This document shows positions 1 through 10,515 of a stretch of DNA of 64,000 nt, one piece after another. The notes beneath the pieces were generated by a model. It had not been told where the DNA came from. It was given only the letters and a program-made list of their open reading frames with translations, and made no database searches. Source of the DNA: Sipunculus nudus (lineage: Eukaryota; Annelida; Sipuncula; Golfingiida; Sipunculidae); assembly GCA_026874595.1 (NCBI GenBank), contig CM049312.1, positions 31,065,456 through 31,129,455 of the forward strand. The letters are read 5' to 3'. The position numbers and the translations under genes were made by a program. Positions within the stretch are counted from its first letter, which is position 1, and every line of letters begins with the position of its first letter.

Positions 1-10
1 AAAAAAAAAT

Positions 11-1140
11 CCAGGAGGTGCCACCAGTCTGCAGGAACTGATGAAACGTTTCTTAATGAATAGATTAATGGTGATCAATGCATCAGTTGTTCAGATGCTG
101 GAGCTTTTGTAACAAATATTTTAATTAATAAGGTGTGTGTGTGTGGTGGGGGGGGGGATTCTGAGCTCCATAGCGCAGAGGATATGAGTAACAGAGACTT
201 ACTTTCAGGTTTTCATGGAGATTTTTCATGGCCCTCCCTGAATGTCAAGTTAAAGGGTTCTAAGTCCAATGGTTACAATTCGTGTCTTGTTAACAGATGA
301 CCATAATCTTTGAAAGTCTCAAAAATAAAGAAAAATACGTAAAACAATCCAGGTGGTGCCAGCAGTGTGCAGATACTAATGGAAGACTCCACGATCAATA
401 TGCATGCAAAGGATCATGGTGATAAATGCATTAGATGTTCAGATAATAGAGCTTTTGAATAAAATTTACTATTATTCTGAGGGATACTTCGGAGCCCCAT
501 AGCTTGAAGGATATGGGAAGCAGAGACCTTATTTCAGGTTTCAAAGGAAACCTTTCATGGCCCTCCCTGCATGCATGTAAAGAGAGCGTCTTTAAAGGTA
601 TCCAAAATAAAGAAACCAATTCGTAAAAAAATTGTAATAATACAGGTGGCGCAACAACTCTGCAGAAACTGATAAAATATTCCATGAAGAATATGCATGC
701 AAAGAATCATGGTGATCAATGCATAAGTTGTTCAAATACTTGAGCTTTTGTATTAATTTTCCATTAATTTTGGGGGTACTTCGGAGCCCCATAGCTCAGA
801 GGTTATAGGTAACAGAGAACTTATTTCAGGTTTCCAAGAAGGTTTTTAAAGGGACTCTCGGCATGTTTAAGAGAGAAGATTCCAGGACTAGTCGTTACGA
901 TTTGTGCCCTGTTAACAGATGACCGCATCTTAAGAGGTCTCAAAAATATAGAAGAAAAAGAGTAAAATTTGAAAAAAAAATATAGATGGCGCACTAGGCT
1001 GCAGAAACTGATGAAACAATCCATGATCAATATCCATGCAAAGAATCATGGTGATCAGTGCAGTAGTTGTACAGTGTTGAGCTTGTGTATTAACGGACAA
1101 ACGGACAGACGGACAGCTAGACAGACAGACAGGCGGACAA
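11..1140. repeat. ~340-bp tandem array with GGTGGYGCCACC-like unit starts
   Basis: Four divergent head-to-tail units begin near 11, 349, 642 and 982 with variants of CCAGGTGGTGCCACCAG, followed by CTGCAGAAACTGATGAAA and CATGCAAAGAATCATGGTGATCA. Spacing is 338, 293 and 340 bp, so the second unit carries a deletion of about 45 bp. Each full unit also contains GGAGCCCCATAGC and GCCCTCCCTG-type blocks. The last unit runs into a GGACAGACGG-rich tract (about 1097-1140). The array probably continues left of the window. It is non-coding; short open frames crossing it are not conserved between units. Confidence 0.85.
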
Positions 1141-2190
1141 AGAGTGATTGCTATAGCTTAGATGACTTTCAGTCAGCTGAGCTAAACAACCTGAACGTTA
1201 GAGGACATAATACTAATCGAATGTATACGTTGACTCTCGTTCAACAGACAGTGTGCGGTTCAAGTCCATAACCATTTTAAAATGTTTATAAAGTGTGCGT
1301 ATCAGGTTCTGGTTTGAATGAACAAACAACTCACACGTAATAAGAAAAAACTCGCTTGAAAATGTCAATTTATCTACACCAGGCTTGTTCTGCAAGAAGG
1401 CTACCAATGCCAGCCAAGTATGTATGTCACGATTCACTACCCGTATGGTCAACCAAACATTTAAGTACTGAATGCCATTTAATAGCTTCGTCCTTGGGCG
1501 AGGGCAAACAAATCTCCGTATCTTCCTTCGTCATCCAAATCCGTCCACACCTTTCGAAAGTAAAGTGCGTAATATATAAAACAAACTACAAAATTAAATG
1601 TCCACTGAAAAAAAATCTTAATTACTAAGGATTAAGAAAAAATATTTTCGAGATCCTATATGTTAAAAATTTTTATAACAGAGAAAATAAAATCGCTTGA
1701 ACACCAACCAAGCAAATTCCTCGATTAAAAAATAAAATAGAAAAAAAAACACTTCTTTTTCCCTACTTGTAATCCAAAACAGCAACAGATGTTGGCGCCT
1801 ATTTGCTTTACTTAATCTAAAACTAGAAAAAGAGTTTGTCTCTTCTTACCTGACCTCATTTCACATTTATACATACACTGCGTTGTTAAGAATGTCAATG
1901 TTAAAAAGATATTGATAAAAAGCACGTCAGTTGCTTCTCTGCATGGTAAAATAACTCCTGTATAGTGCATCAAAATACGGACAACCGGTTGATTTACACA
2001 TTGATTAGCACGGATATTTTGTCATGGAGGCTGGCTGAGTATACATATGATAGGGAGAACTAAGCTTGATTTTGCTTAGTGTCGACTATCCACCAACCTT
2101 TACTAAGAGAAATAGCTTTTTGTATTTTTTACGGATACATCGCACAGGCGAATTTAAACTGTATGGGCAATAATAAGGAGCGGCGACGAG
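1141..2190. other. No gene seen; AT-rich intergenic sequence
   Basis: Only short open frames in several overlapping phases (for example 1213-1628 on both strands), with no recognisable motif, repeat or RNA signature. It separates the left-edge array from the 110-bp duplication. Confidence 0.5.
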
Positions 2191-2412
2191 TGTTTACGAT
2201 TTCTTCGGCGTCAGACAGGCCGTCATAAATGACGATGTCTGTATCCTACCTGGCGTGAATGTCAATAAAACCTAGACATATCTGGTGGCACGAAACGTGT
2301 TTTTCTTTACGATTTCGGCGTCAGACATGCCGAAATAAATGACGATGTCTGTATCCTACCTGGCGTGTATGTCAAGAAAACCCAGACATATCTGGTGGCA
2401 CGAAACGTGTTT
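2191..2412. repeat. Two-copy 110-bp tandem duplication
   Basis: Two adjacent copies share TTTACGATTT, CGGCGTCAGACA, AAATGACGATGTCTGTATCC and ACATATCTGGTGGCACGAAA at a constant 110-bp offset (for example 2211 and 2321). The copies differ at only a few positions, so the duplication is fairly recent. No coding frame is shared. Confidence 0.9.
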
Positions 2413-5400
2413 TTGTTTTTATTTTCAGATGACACTTTTTAACATACGTCAACATGTTTTCTTATCAACAGTACAACTAAGGTAATCTTTTTTATCTTAA
2501 ATTCGCGGTGAAACAAAATATAATATTACCAAAATAACTTACAGGAAGAAATCTATGTACTTCACAAGACTTTAATACATAATTGTAATATTCAATTAAA
2601 TTATCAACTGCATCAGGCTGTTATTTGATATATGTTCGTTCCTTCTGCAACATATAAATCTTGAGCATGCATTATAAACGTTACCCATTGGACATAATGG
2701 AAATCAACAGATATGTTCTAATTCCTATGGTCTGATTAAATAAAATTGGTTCTTGAAAATAAGAGATATATTAAGCAGAAAAATAGATATATTAATCCTG
2801 AATGATTGATGGGAGCTGGGCATTGTACTAATTGTTCCTGCTTCTACAATATAAACGCTAGGATAGGCGAGGATATCATAGCCATTGACGTCCAATTAGC
2901 TTAAGTAGTTTATGAACGGCAGAGATTTTTAAATTTTCCTATCAATAAAGATATTGCTGCGGGCTGGCTGACCAAGCTTAGGCCGCATTGACGCCTTGAG
3001 CGTTCCGTCGATTTTGCCGTTTTGTGTCAAAGGGATTACTAACATGTACCGTAGCAATAGATAACATCGTGTGGTTGATAGTGTATTTAGATTTAACAAG
3101 TCCTACAGAGGCGACTATTCTTTCACAGAACTAGGAATTACACTACACCCGCACGGGTGACACTATTTGCTGACACTCATGTTGTTACCGGTAAATGAAT
3201 GATTATTTCAATAATATAAATAATTATTAATAGTTGTGAATTACAAAAACTTACATATTCATCCGCACGGCTCAAGGTTTTAATCATTTTTTTCTGTTTC
3301 AAAATTAATCGGTAATACGGGAAGGGGATCTAATGGGGTTTCTATGGACGGATTTTGGTATTGTTCTAAATAAATAAAAAGTCCCAATCATCAGTAATGA
3401 TTAATTTAATATTTATAATCCTGAATAAAAGACGATCGATTGAACAATAAGATAATTTAAAACGTGATTCCATATCTTGAATCACTTACACGTTTCTTTT
3501 CAGATGTTACACCATGCTTTTCTTAAATCAATTTTATTTTTGGAATATCATTGTGTATGCAACAGGGGCCACACATACCTGTGTGTCGATAATAAAACAG
3601 GTTTCCTGGCAAGGGTAGGCAACGCAATTATTTGCACCTTTACAATTATCATTTCCGTTCTGTTTCTACTTCGAAAATAAAACTCTTATATAAAGGGATT
3701 GTAGGACGGCGGGGACTATTTGCTTTAGTAAAGAGACTTGAATATTTATAAAATGTAACTAAAATCGAAATCTAACAAAAATCTATCTGAGTAAATGGCA
3801 TAAACACATACTGATTAATGCATTCTGGGAACTGTGTGCGTCATTCTGCACATTTTAATCTTACGACATCCTGTTCACATGTAATGTGGTATTCATACTC
3901 CTAATCCAATATATTTAATTGGCTATCTAAACTTTTTCCTACATATATTTTTTACCCCACAATCCATGAATGTACCCGCAATTACCAAATTGCAATTATG
4001 TTCAAAAAGCACACAGTACATTCAAGAAGTCACATCCTTATAGTGAACCAAACCACACCACGCATACGGCCTTTCGGTGTTATATGCGCACAGTAATGCC
4101 TCAATGCTATGTATAATAAACGTATGAAAAAAACGAAACTGCTCACTGCAGCTTTCGTTTTACCGTTTGTTTTGCCCTAAAAAAGGTAGCCAGATTATGA
4201 ATATACATGCATACATGAATATATGTAAACAAATATTTGACCTGGTGACGTTATCACATTTGAAGCTTCATTTGAAGTGACCTTGTGCAAAAAGAATTTT
4301 TTTTCCATGGGGCAATTTATTCTGCTATTTGTTTCGTTAATGTCGTTTTCTCCGCTGGGATGCTGACACTGTTAATTGAGTTAGGATCAATATTAAGACA
4401 TGGCTGGTCGTCACGACATTTGCATTTTGGGATAACGTAAATGAATTCCCCGAACCCTTTAAATCCTCGGTTTCTTATTGGTGTTGCCTGGCTATATTAG
4501 CTGAATTCGCGAGTTGGCAACCTCGATCCTCGTTTCATTATAGTAACTGTTAAAGACTGTGATGCCGTCCACTGGTTTTGTCTCTACTACGAGACAATGA
4601 AGAAAATTAAAACTCCTGAAATATGAATCATATAAAGTAGACTTGAACAGCCGGTGAACTAATCGGACCCGCCGGTACTGTGTTTATATGGTTTATTTTG
4701 CAACACCAAGTACATGTACGGCCACCTGATAATAATTTACGGTATTTTGTCGTCGGGCATTACTGTCCGTACATTAGCCAGCACAGCTCATGTTATGGGC
4801 ACGTCTATCCTAGAATGATTGCAGGGGCGAATGTACATTATACCTGAAATCAGGAAATATCTCTCCTTGAATCACATCTTTAGCATTTCAGTAGCACTTG
4901 CGTTTATAGCGAGAAGATTACAATCTCTTTTTTTACCGACAGTGAATAGTTAAGGGTCACTTGCTGGCTTTAAGGTTATCGGCTCTGTATTCTTTACTAC
5001 ATACTATGAATTAACGGCTTTATATATAATACAACGGCTTTATATATAATATAAAGGGGGCTTATGGCTTTCATAAATTGGACTGTTGGTTAATTTGGAT
5101 GTAACCCCAAATATCAAAACGGTGGTAGTTCCGACACATGATGAGAGATGGCCAACATTCTAGGCATTCAGTTCTGCCAGTCCATATAGATCGCTGCGTT
5201 TATACATACGTTCAGTAAATTTTAGATATGGACTGCTATAAATATATGTCCTTTCATGTTCATTGAGGATACGTTCGACCAGGGAGGTTACATAAATGGA
5301 GTTATAACACCAGGTCTGGCCATGTCGATTGATTCTGACGGGGGTCATAAAAATCGCTGGTGAAAGGCACAGAGAAATGCTGCTGATAGGCCCGGTGCTA

Positions 5401-5814
5401 ATTATTCCGCCCTTGACTTAACTCGATAGTTTCCGAAGATCCCAAGCGTCAACAAACGCGTGACCCACACGTGTTGGTCAGTTAAATTAGTATTCCCCCC
5501 AGTAATTTCGAATATATAATGTAATTATTGGAACAGTCTTAAGTGAACAAAATAATTTTTCATACAGACATGCAGCGGCATGCCAACGTGTGTGAAGCCG
5601 TCGTTGCTTAAAACGCTTGAACAACCGCTTGGCTAAGATAAACGTTGGCGATAATACGAGAATAAGGCAACAGGCGAGGGCTGACAGTTTTAAATGAAAA
5701 TTAAAGTCATCCGCACATGGGCGACAAATAAATTTATCTTCCACGGAATAATACATAAAGGCTAATAATTAATACCTGTCAGTAATGTGCCTAGGGGCCT
5801 GGACAGCTAAGGGG
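2413..5814. other. No gene seen; AT-rich sequence
   Basis: About 3.4 kb with only short unrelated open frames (3477-3680 plus, 5160-5348 minus, 5487-5756 minus), none with a recognisable domain. A small 22-bp duplication of ACGGCTTTATATATAATA lies at about 5014-5054. No tRNA, repeat array or element end was recognised. Confidence 0.45.
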
Positions 5815-5890
5815 CGTTCAGAGCTGAGCGGTAAAACGCTTGGCCTTCTTCGGTGGCGACACGGGTTCGATCCCAGGTGCTGCCATGAGA
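5815..5890 (+). mobile_element. tRNA-derived SINE head (A and B box)
   Basis: The stretch has an A-box-like sequence (GAGCTGAGCGGTAAAACGC) and, about 30 bp on, a near-perfect B box, GGGTTCGATCCC, at 5866-5877. This is the internal RNA polymerase III promoter layout of tRNAs and tRNA-derived SINEs. A clean cloverleaf does not close: the acceptor stem does not pair convincingly, so I call it a SINE head and not a tRNA gene. The SINE body and tail are not identifiable, because different sequence follows about 80 bp downstream. Confidence 0.5.
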
Positions 5891-5967
5891 GTTGGTTGTA
5901 GTGGCTCGCCCGAGATCGGTAGTTCAGTCTTGAGCTCCAAACATATAACCGTATACCGACTCAATCT

Positions 5968-6762
5968 TGTTACAGGTGTTTCTTTTATTATGTGCAGCAG
6001 TCTTGTATGGGTCTGTGTAGTGCTAGCTTTGTCCGTTCCCATGGGAGACGCGCGAGCCGAGCCGGCCCATGTGTATGGTCTGACGTGTAGAAACACAGCA
6101 CTCATGCTAATCTGGAACTTTCTGGGCTGGTCGCGCTCTATGAGCGCGTCTCTTGTAATGTTTTTGGGCGCGTGTGTATAATGTATTGTTCTTTGGACTG
6201 TTCGTGAAATAGAAGTTTCTAGGCTTTGGGATGAGAAGCTATAAATTAGGGGCTGTGTTAAGAGCCGAGAAGGAGAGTAGAGAGAAATATTCCAGCGTAC
6301 ACAGAAGAGTGTGAGTCAGTTTGTTGACCTTTCCGATAATTGCAGCAGTTATAGATCTTCGAAATTTGTAACGGATTTTATATAGTCTTCAGTTTGGCTT
6401 TGGGATCACTACCAGAATATCACCTTTGGATTACAACAGATTAATTTTGTGTTTGAATTTGACTATATTTCTCTGAGAAGATTTATGTGAACTGTTCTTC
6501 TATATTATACGTTTTAAAGGACTTGTTGTCGCTGTGACAGTGGTGGTATCCAGGTTATGTACACTTTTTTTTATTATATTTTGTAATTGTATTGATTTAC
6601 TGTTTTACTGTTGTTATACTGTGTAATTGTATTGATTTAGTGTATTGTAATGTTAGGGTTGTTTAAAGGTTAAATTATAATTATTTGTTTACAAAAAAAA
6701 AAAACAAACACTGGCTTCTTTATTCATTCCCAAAAGACATTTCACGCTGCCTAGTGTTACAG
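5968..6762 (+). mobile_element. Candidate solo LTR, about 795 bp
   Basis: The segment starts and ends with the same 8 bases, TGTTACAG, and is flanked on both sides by the 5-bp sequence AATCT (5963-5967 and 6763-6767). That is the duplication length usual for Gypsy-type integrases. Inside are a TATA-like box (CTATAAATTAG near 6239), a GC-richer upstream part and a T/A-rich 3' part with an A run at 6692. Against this call, LTRs normally end in CA rather than CAG, and no primer-binding site, polypurine tract or second LTR is present. It lies just downstream of the SINE head and may have split it. Confidence 0.3.
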
Positions 6763-6835
6763 AATCTGATTTTTATTTATCTCCGCATCGCAATCCAGCA
6801 TCAAAGACACGCGCGGGGCAGCCCCATTTTTTACA

Positions 6836-6948
6836 GCCATAATCTGCTAATTAGCTGAAACTGAGACTAATCAGGTCAATGGAGTAAAGGGGTAATCTGA
6901 CCGATGTGGCTATAGGTTCAGGATGTTCATTGAGATCTAAACATGGCC
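6836..6948 (+). repeat. Dispersed ~112-bp repeat, copy A
   Basis: The block contains ATCTGCTAATTAGCTGAAAC, GAGACTAATCAGGTCAA and GGTAATCTGACCGATGTGGC. It recurs in the same orientation at 57662-57773 with roughly 90% identity by eye. Both copies are near GC-rich CCCGCCCCGC modules, so they likely belong to one transposon family. Function unknown. Confidence 0.8.
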
Positions 6949-7446
6949 AGCGCCTTGTTTCTGAAAGCAATCATCAACACATTATGCTGTGACCAAACAG
7001 GGATTTGACCAGCCAGTGGTCAATGTTAGTTAAAAACAGACAGCACATGGAGTTACAATTAGATAAGGAGTCCAACTTAGGCTTTGTGCAGTTCCAGGTC
7101 AATTGAGTCACCTACAGAGCCAGCTATAGCCACACACTGTCTGTTACAAGATCAAAGGTAATCAAGCCCTTACTTCACTCCCAGCCATATTATATAATAT
7201 GTGAGACATGACACAAGTACAGGGTAACAATCCATATACAACATCAGGCCAGGTAACTTCATACAAAGTAAAGACCAGCTCGCATTGCAAGGATAATTGT
7301 TTAAAGTCTAGTTTTTCAGATGAAGGATGCATCATCTATTTTGTATAACAAATAGACGTTAAACCTAGAAAAGACACATTTGCATAGTGTTGTCAGTCAG
7401 TGTAAGGGGTTAACAGGAATAAATTAATTTTTTTTTTCAAATTTAT
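6949..7446. other. No gene seen; spacer before the GC-rich module
   Basis: About 500 bp of AT-rich sequence between the dispersed repeat and the duplicated GC-rich module. No open frame, motif or repeat was recognised. It may be the interior of the same mobile element. Confidence 0.35.
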
Positions 7447-8074
7447 CTTTTCATATTACTATATTTACAACGCCTGAAAACATTTTATACACAAATAATA
7501 ATTTCTTCAAATGATAGTTTTTTTTAAAGTATAATTTCATATTCATGTTTTTACAGAACTGCCAGATCATCAACCCGCAGCCCGCCCCGCCCCGCCCCGC
7601 ACAGACTTCATTTCGGCCCGCCCCGCCCCGCACTTTCTTAGATGTAGCCCGCCCCGCCCCGCAAAGATTCCGATGCGGGGGCCCGCGGGGGACAGCGGGC
7701 TGCGGGTCAAAACCCGCCCCACGCAGGTCCCTAATGCATATACATAGATATAGGTTATGGGATGAGGTATATTTAAATTGGGGACATGACCTTTATCTTT
7801 TCATATTACTATATTTACAACCCCTAAAAACATTTTATGCAAAAATACCAATTTCTTCAAATGATATTTTTTAAGTATAAATTCATATTCATGTTTTACT
7901 GAACTGCCAGATCATCAACCCGCAGCCCGCCCCGCCCCGCACAGACTTCATTTCTGCCCGCCCCGCCCCGCATATTCCTATGCCGGGGCCCGCGGGCTGC
8001 GGGTCAAAACCCCTTTTGCATATAAATAGATATAGGTTATGGGATGATGTATATTTAAATTGGGGACATGACCT
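7447..8074. repeat. Duplicated module carrying CCCGCCCCGC minisatellite, period ~351 bp
   Basis: Unit 1 (7447-7797) and unit 2 (7798-8074) share CTTTTCATATTACTATATTT, AACTGCCAGATCATCAACCC, a CCCGCCCCGC run and TATAGGTTATGGGATGA. Unit 2 has lost about 70 bp, mostly in the GC-rich core. In unit 1 the core reads CCCGCCCCGC on one side and GCGGGCTGCGGGT on the other, an imperfect inverted arrangement. The reverse complement at about 7713-7733 reads TAGGGACCTGCGTGGGG, resembling the end of the element at 56976. The proline/arginine-rich open frame crossing here is a by-product of the minisatellite. Confidence 0.75.
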
Positions 8075-8099
8075 TTCCTATGAACGGCCTTGACTTTGA

Positions 8100-8690
8100 A
8101 TATTTCCATATTTGGTAAAAAATATTGTTTCTCAAGTGGATAGATGTATCTATCTGAAAATCACATTGAAAGATGTCAGATGATAAGTTGTTGAAAGATT
8201 TTGAAAACCGGTGACCTTCACATTCAAGGTCAAATCTGCCGATATATAGGATTTGTTTAACCTCATAACTTTTGAGGTACCATATTTTTTTCTACAAATG
8301 TGACACACAGGTTGATCCGCCAAGGTCTCCGACATGTTTGAAGACTGGTGACCTTGACCCTGTTTTTCAAGGTCAAACCTACAGAAACATAACATGTTTC
8401 ACCCCCTTTAAATTTTGAAGTACAGTGTTACTTTCCTTCCAATTAGATACACAAATTGTTCCCACCAAGATTTCAGACATGTTCAAAGACTATTGGCCTT
8501 GAGCTTTGTCTTCAAGATCAAATCCGCGAATATATTGGTTTTCTGTTTACCCCATAACTATTGAAATATTGCTTCTGTTTCCTTCAAATGTGACACCAAA
8601 AAAAAATCCACCAATATCTCTGACTTCTTTTATGAGTAGTGACCTTGACCTTGGTTTTTAAGGTTCCACAGATAAAACTTGTGTACTTGT
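8100..8690. repeat. Degenerate ~145-bp tandem repeat (GTGACCTTGACC/AAGGTCAAA)
   Basis: About four divergent units carry GTGACCTTGACC, a short spacer, then AAGGTCAAA-like sequence, at about 8210, 8347, 8487 and 8638. They also share ACAAATGTGACAC and CTCCGACATGTTTGAAGACT-like blocks. Spacing is 137-151 bp. Each GACCTTG...CAAGGTCA pair is itself a short inverted repeat. It is non-coding, and its right end abuts the transposase relic. Confidence 0.75.
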
Positions 8691-8861
8691 TAAGTTAATC
8701 CCGGAGAAGTATTCATGAAACTCACTGTTCACACAAATTTCACTTGGACTATGCACACGGGCTCTGATCTTGTAAGCCCAAACTATCTGGAATGTCATGG
8801 TATACCTGATCTTCTAGACCATTAGCCATGGTGAATTTATATTCCAAATGTTATCATCTAG
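8691..8861 (+). other. Unassigned sequence upstream of the transposase relic
   Basis: These 170 bp lie where the N-terminal part of a P-like transposase (a THAP zinc finger in many family members) could be expected. No C-x(2-4)-C...C-x2-H pattern is visible in any frame. It could be intron, element end or unrelated flank. Confidence 0.3.
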
Positions 8862-10501
8862 CCAAAATGTTTGGGTAATGTGGGGTTTGAAAGTGTCATC
8901 AATACAGCAAAACAGTCAGGATTGTCAGTTTTAGTGGGTAAGGATTTTAAAATTATCGTAGCTCGCATAGACCGAGATGTGATATACAGTATTGATTGCG
9001 ATGGGCTCACAAGTACAGAACAAGAATCAATATGTCCTAATTGTAAAAGTCTGAGGCCGACTTTAAGAGCAAGGTCATCAAACATTCGCAGATTAGTTCA
9101 ATCACATAATCAGCGTACCAGCACACCTGCATCATCTAGGGTGCCGTTTTCAAAATTGTCTCCTAATGAAAAATCCGTAAGAAGAGCCCTTCTGCTTATA
9201 ATCAACTTGCAAACTCAGGCTTTTTATCACTGCCACATGTTAAAACACTTATGTCCTATATGCGGTTTGCTGAGCCAACTTCTGGTGTCAATACAGGAAT
9301 CAAGGAATTTGGTCTTCCTGATACCCCTGACACTAAGCAAAATGTTGAGCTTTCATGGGATTAAATGAAAATCAAGTCAGGTCCAGCTTTTTCAAATTCG
9401 GGGAATGTGATCGGATATTGTAATATGGACAGTTTTAGTGAGGCACTAGCAGCATTTGCACAGGATGGTGTTTCCAAACCTGAAGTGGCTACCCATGTTC
9501 TGGTGATGATGGTAAGAGGGATTGTAAGTAATGTGGGCATGCCTTTTATGTGGTATCCGTGCACCGCATCCACTTCTGAAAGTCTATGGGGCACTGTGTG
9601 GGGAGCCACGGGTATATTGGAAAGTATAGGTTTAAAGGTTAAGGCCTGGACATGTGACGGGGCTGCTACTAATAGGAAGTTTTTCCATATTCATTCTCAG
9701 ACACACTGTCAAGTTACCTACAAGGCTGTTAATAGGCCTGATCAGTCAAGGGTCATATACTTTGATTGTGATGTCCCACACCTGAAGAAAACAACACGTA
9801 ACGATTTCGCGAATTCTCATGGACACCTAAATTCTAAGAATTTAGTAAAAAACACAAACAAACCTTGAAATTGTCACATATTGTTTCTACTGTTGAAACA
9901 GACATTGCCCGGCCAATTAGTTACAATCTAGGAGGAACACATTCACCTTACACCCCAGTTGAGAATGAGGGTAAAACTGGCAGCCCGAGTCCTGAGCTCA
10001 TCTATGAGTAACGCAATAATTTGTAGAAACAGACCTGAAAAGATGGAGACTGCCAAATGTTGCAAAACTTTTGATCAGTGATTTGACTGTGTTTGACAGA
10101 TACCTCCTTAAGTATTTACACAAACGGAAACCAGAGCTAGCCCCTTACCCCTCTGTGAATGATTGGAGATCCACATGGTTATATAATGATTTCCTAGGTT
10201 ACATAGATACTTGGGAAAACGACAATAGGCAGCCAAAAACATCTAACCCGTAGTGAGCAAAGCAAACTTCTGTTATCCAGTCAAACAATGGAAGACCTGC
10301 GGATTTCCACTTTGTCTTTCATTAACTTAGTAACAGATCTTCTGCGTGAAAACAGTGGACTGTTCATTATGGCAGAAAAATTGAACCAAGACAGACTTGA
10401 AATTTTCTTTTCAAAGATGCGCAGCAGCACTCTGACAACCCAAATGTGTACGAGGTAGGCCATCGGTTCTTGGCCCTGCTGCTTGCTTGTGGACAGACAG
10501 T

Positions 10502-10515
10502 GACACCTAGAACTA
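10502..10515. repeat. 14-bp target-site duplication, left copy
   Basis: GACACCTAGAACTA sits immediately before the (TGAA)n tract that forms the 3' tail of the minus-strand LINE. An identical copy is at 12434-12447, directly beyond the truncated 5' end. Only one copy is needed for the transposase reading frame, so the other arose at insertion. Confidence 0.93.

Noticed and set aside
5840..6181. 113-codon plus-strand open frame
   Set aside because: It starts inside the tRNA-like SINE head and crosses the edge of the candidate LTR; no domain, and an equally long frame lies on the other strand.
7451..7874. Proline/arginine-rich open frames on both strands
   Set aside because: Produced by the CCCGCCCCGC minisatellite, which has no stop codons in several frames.
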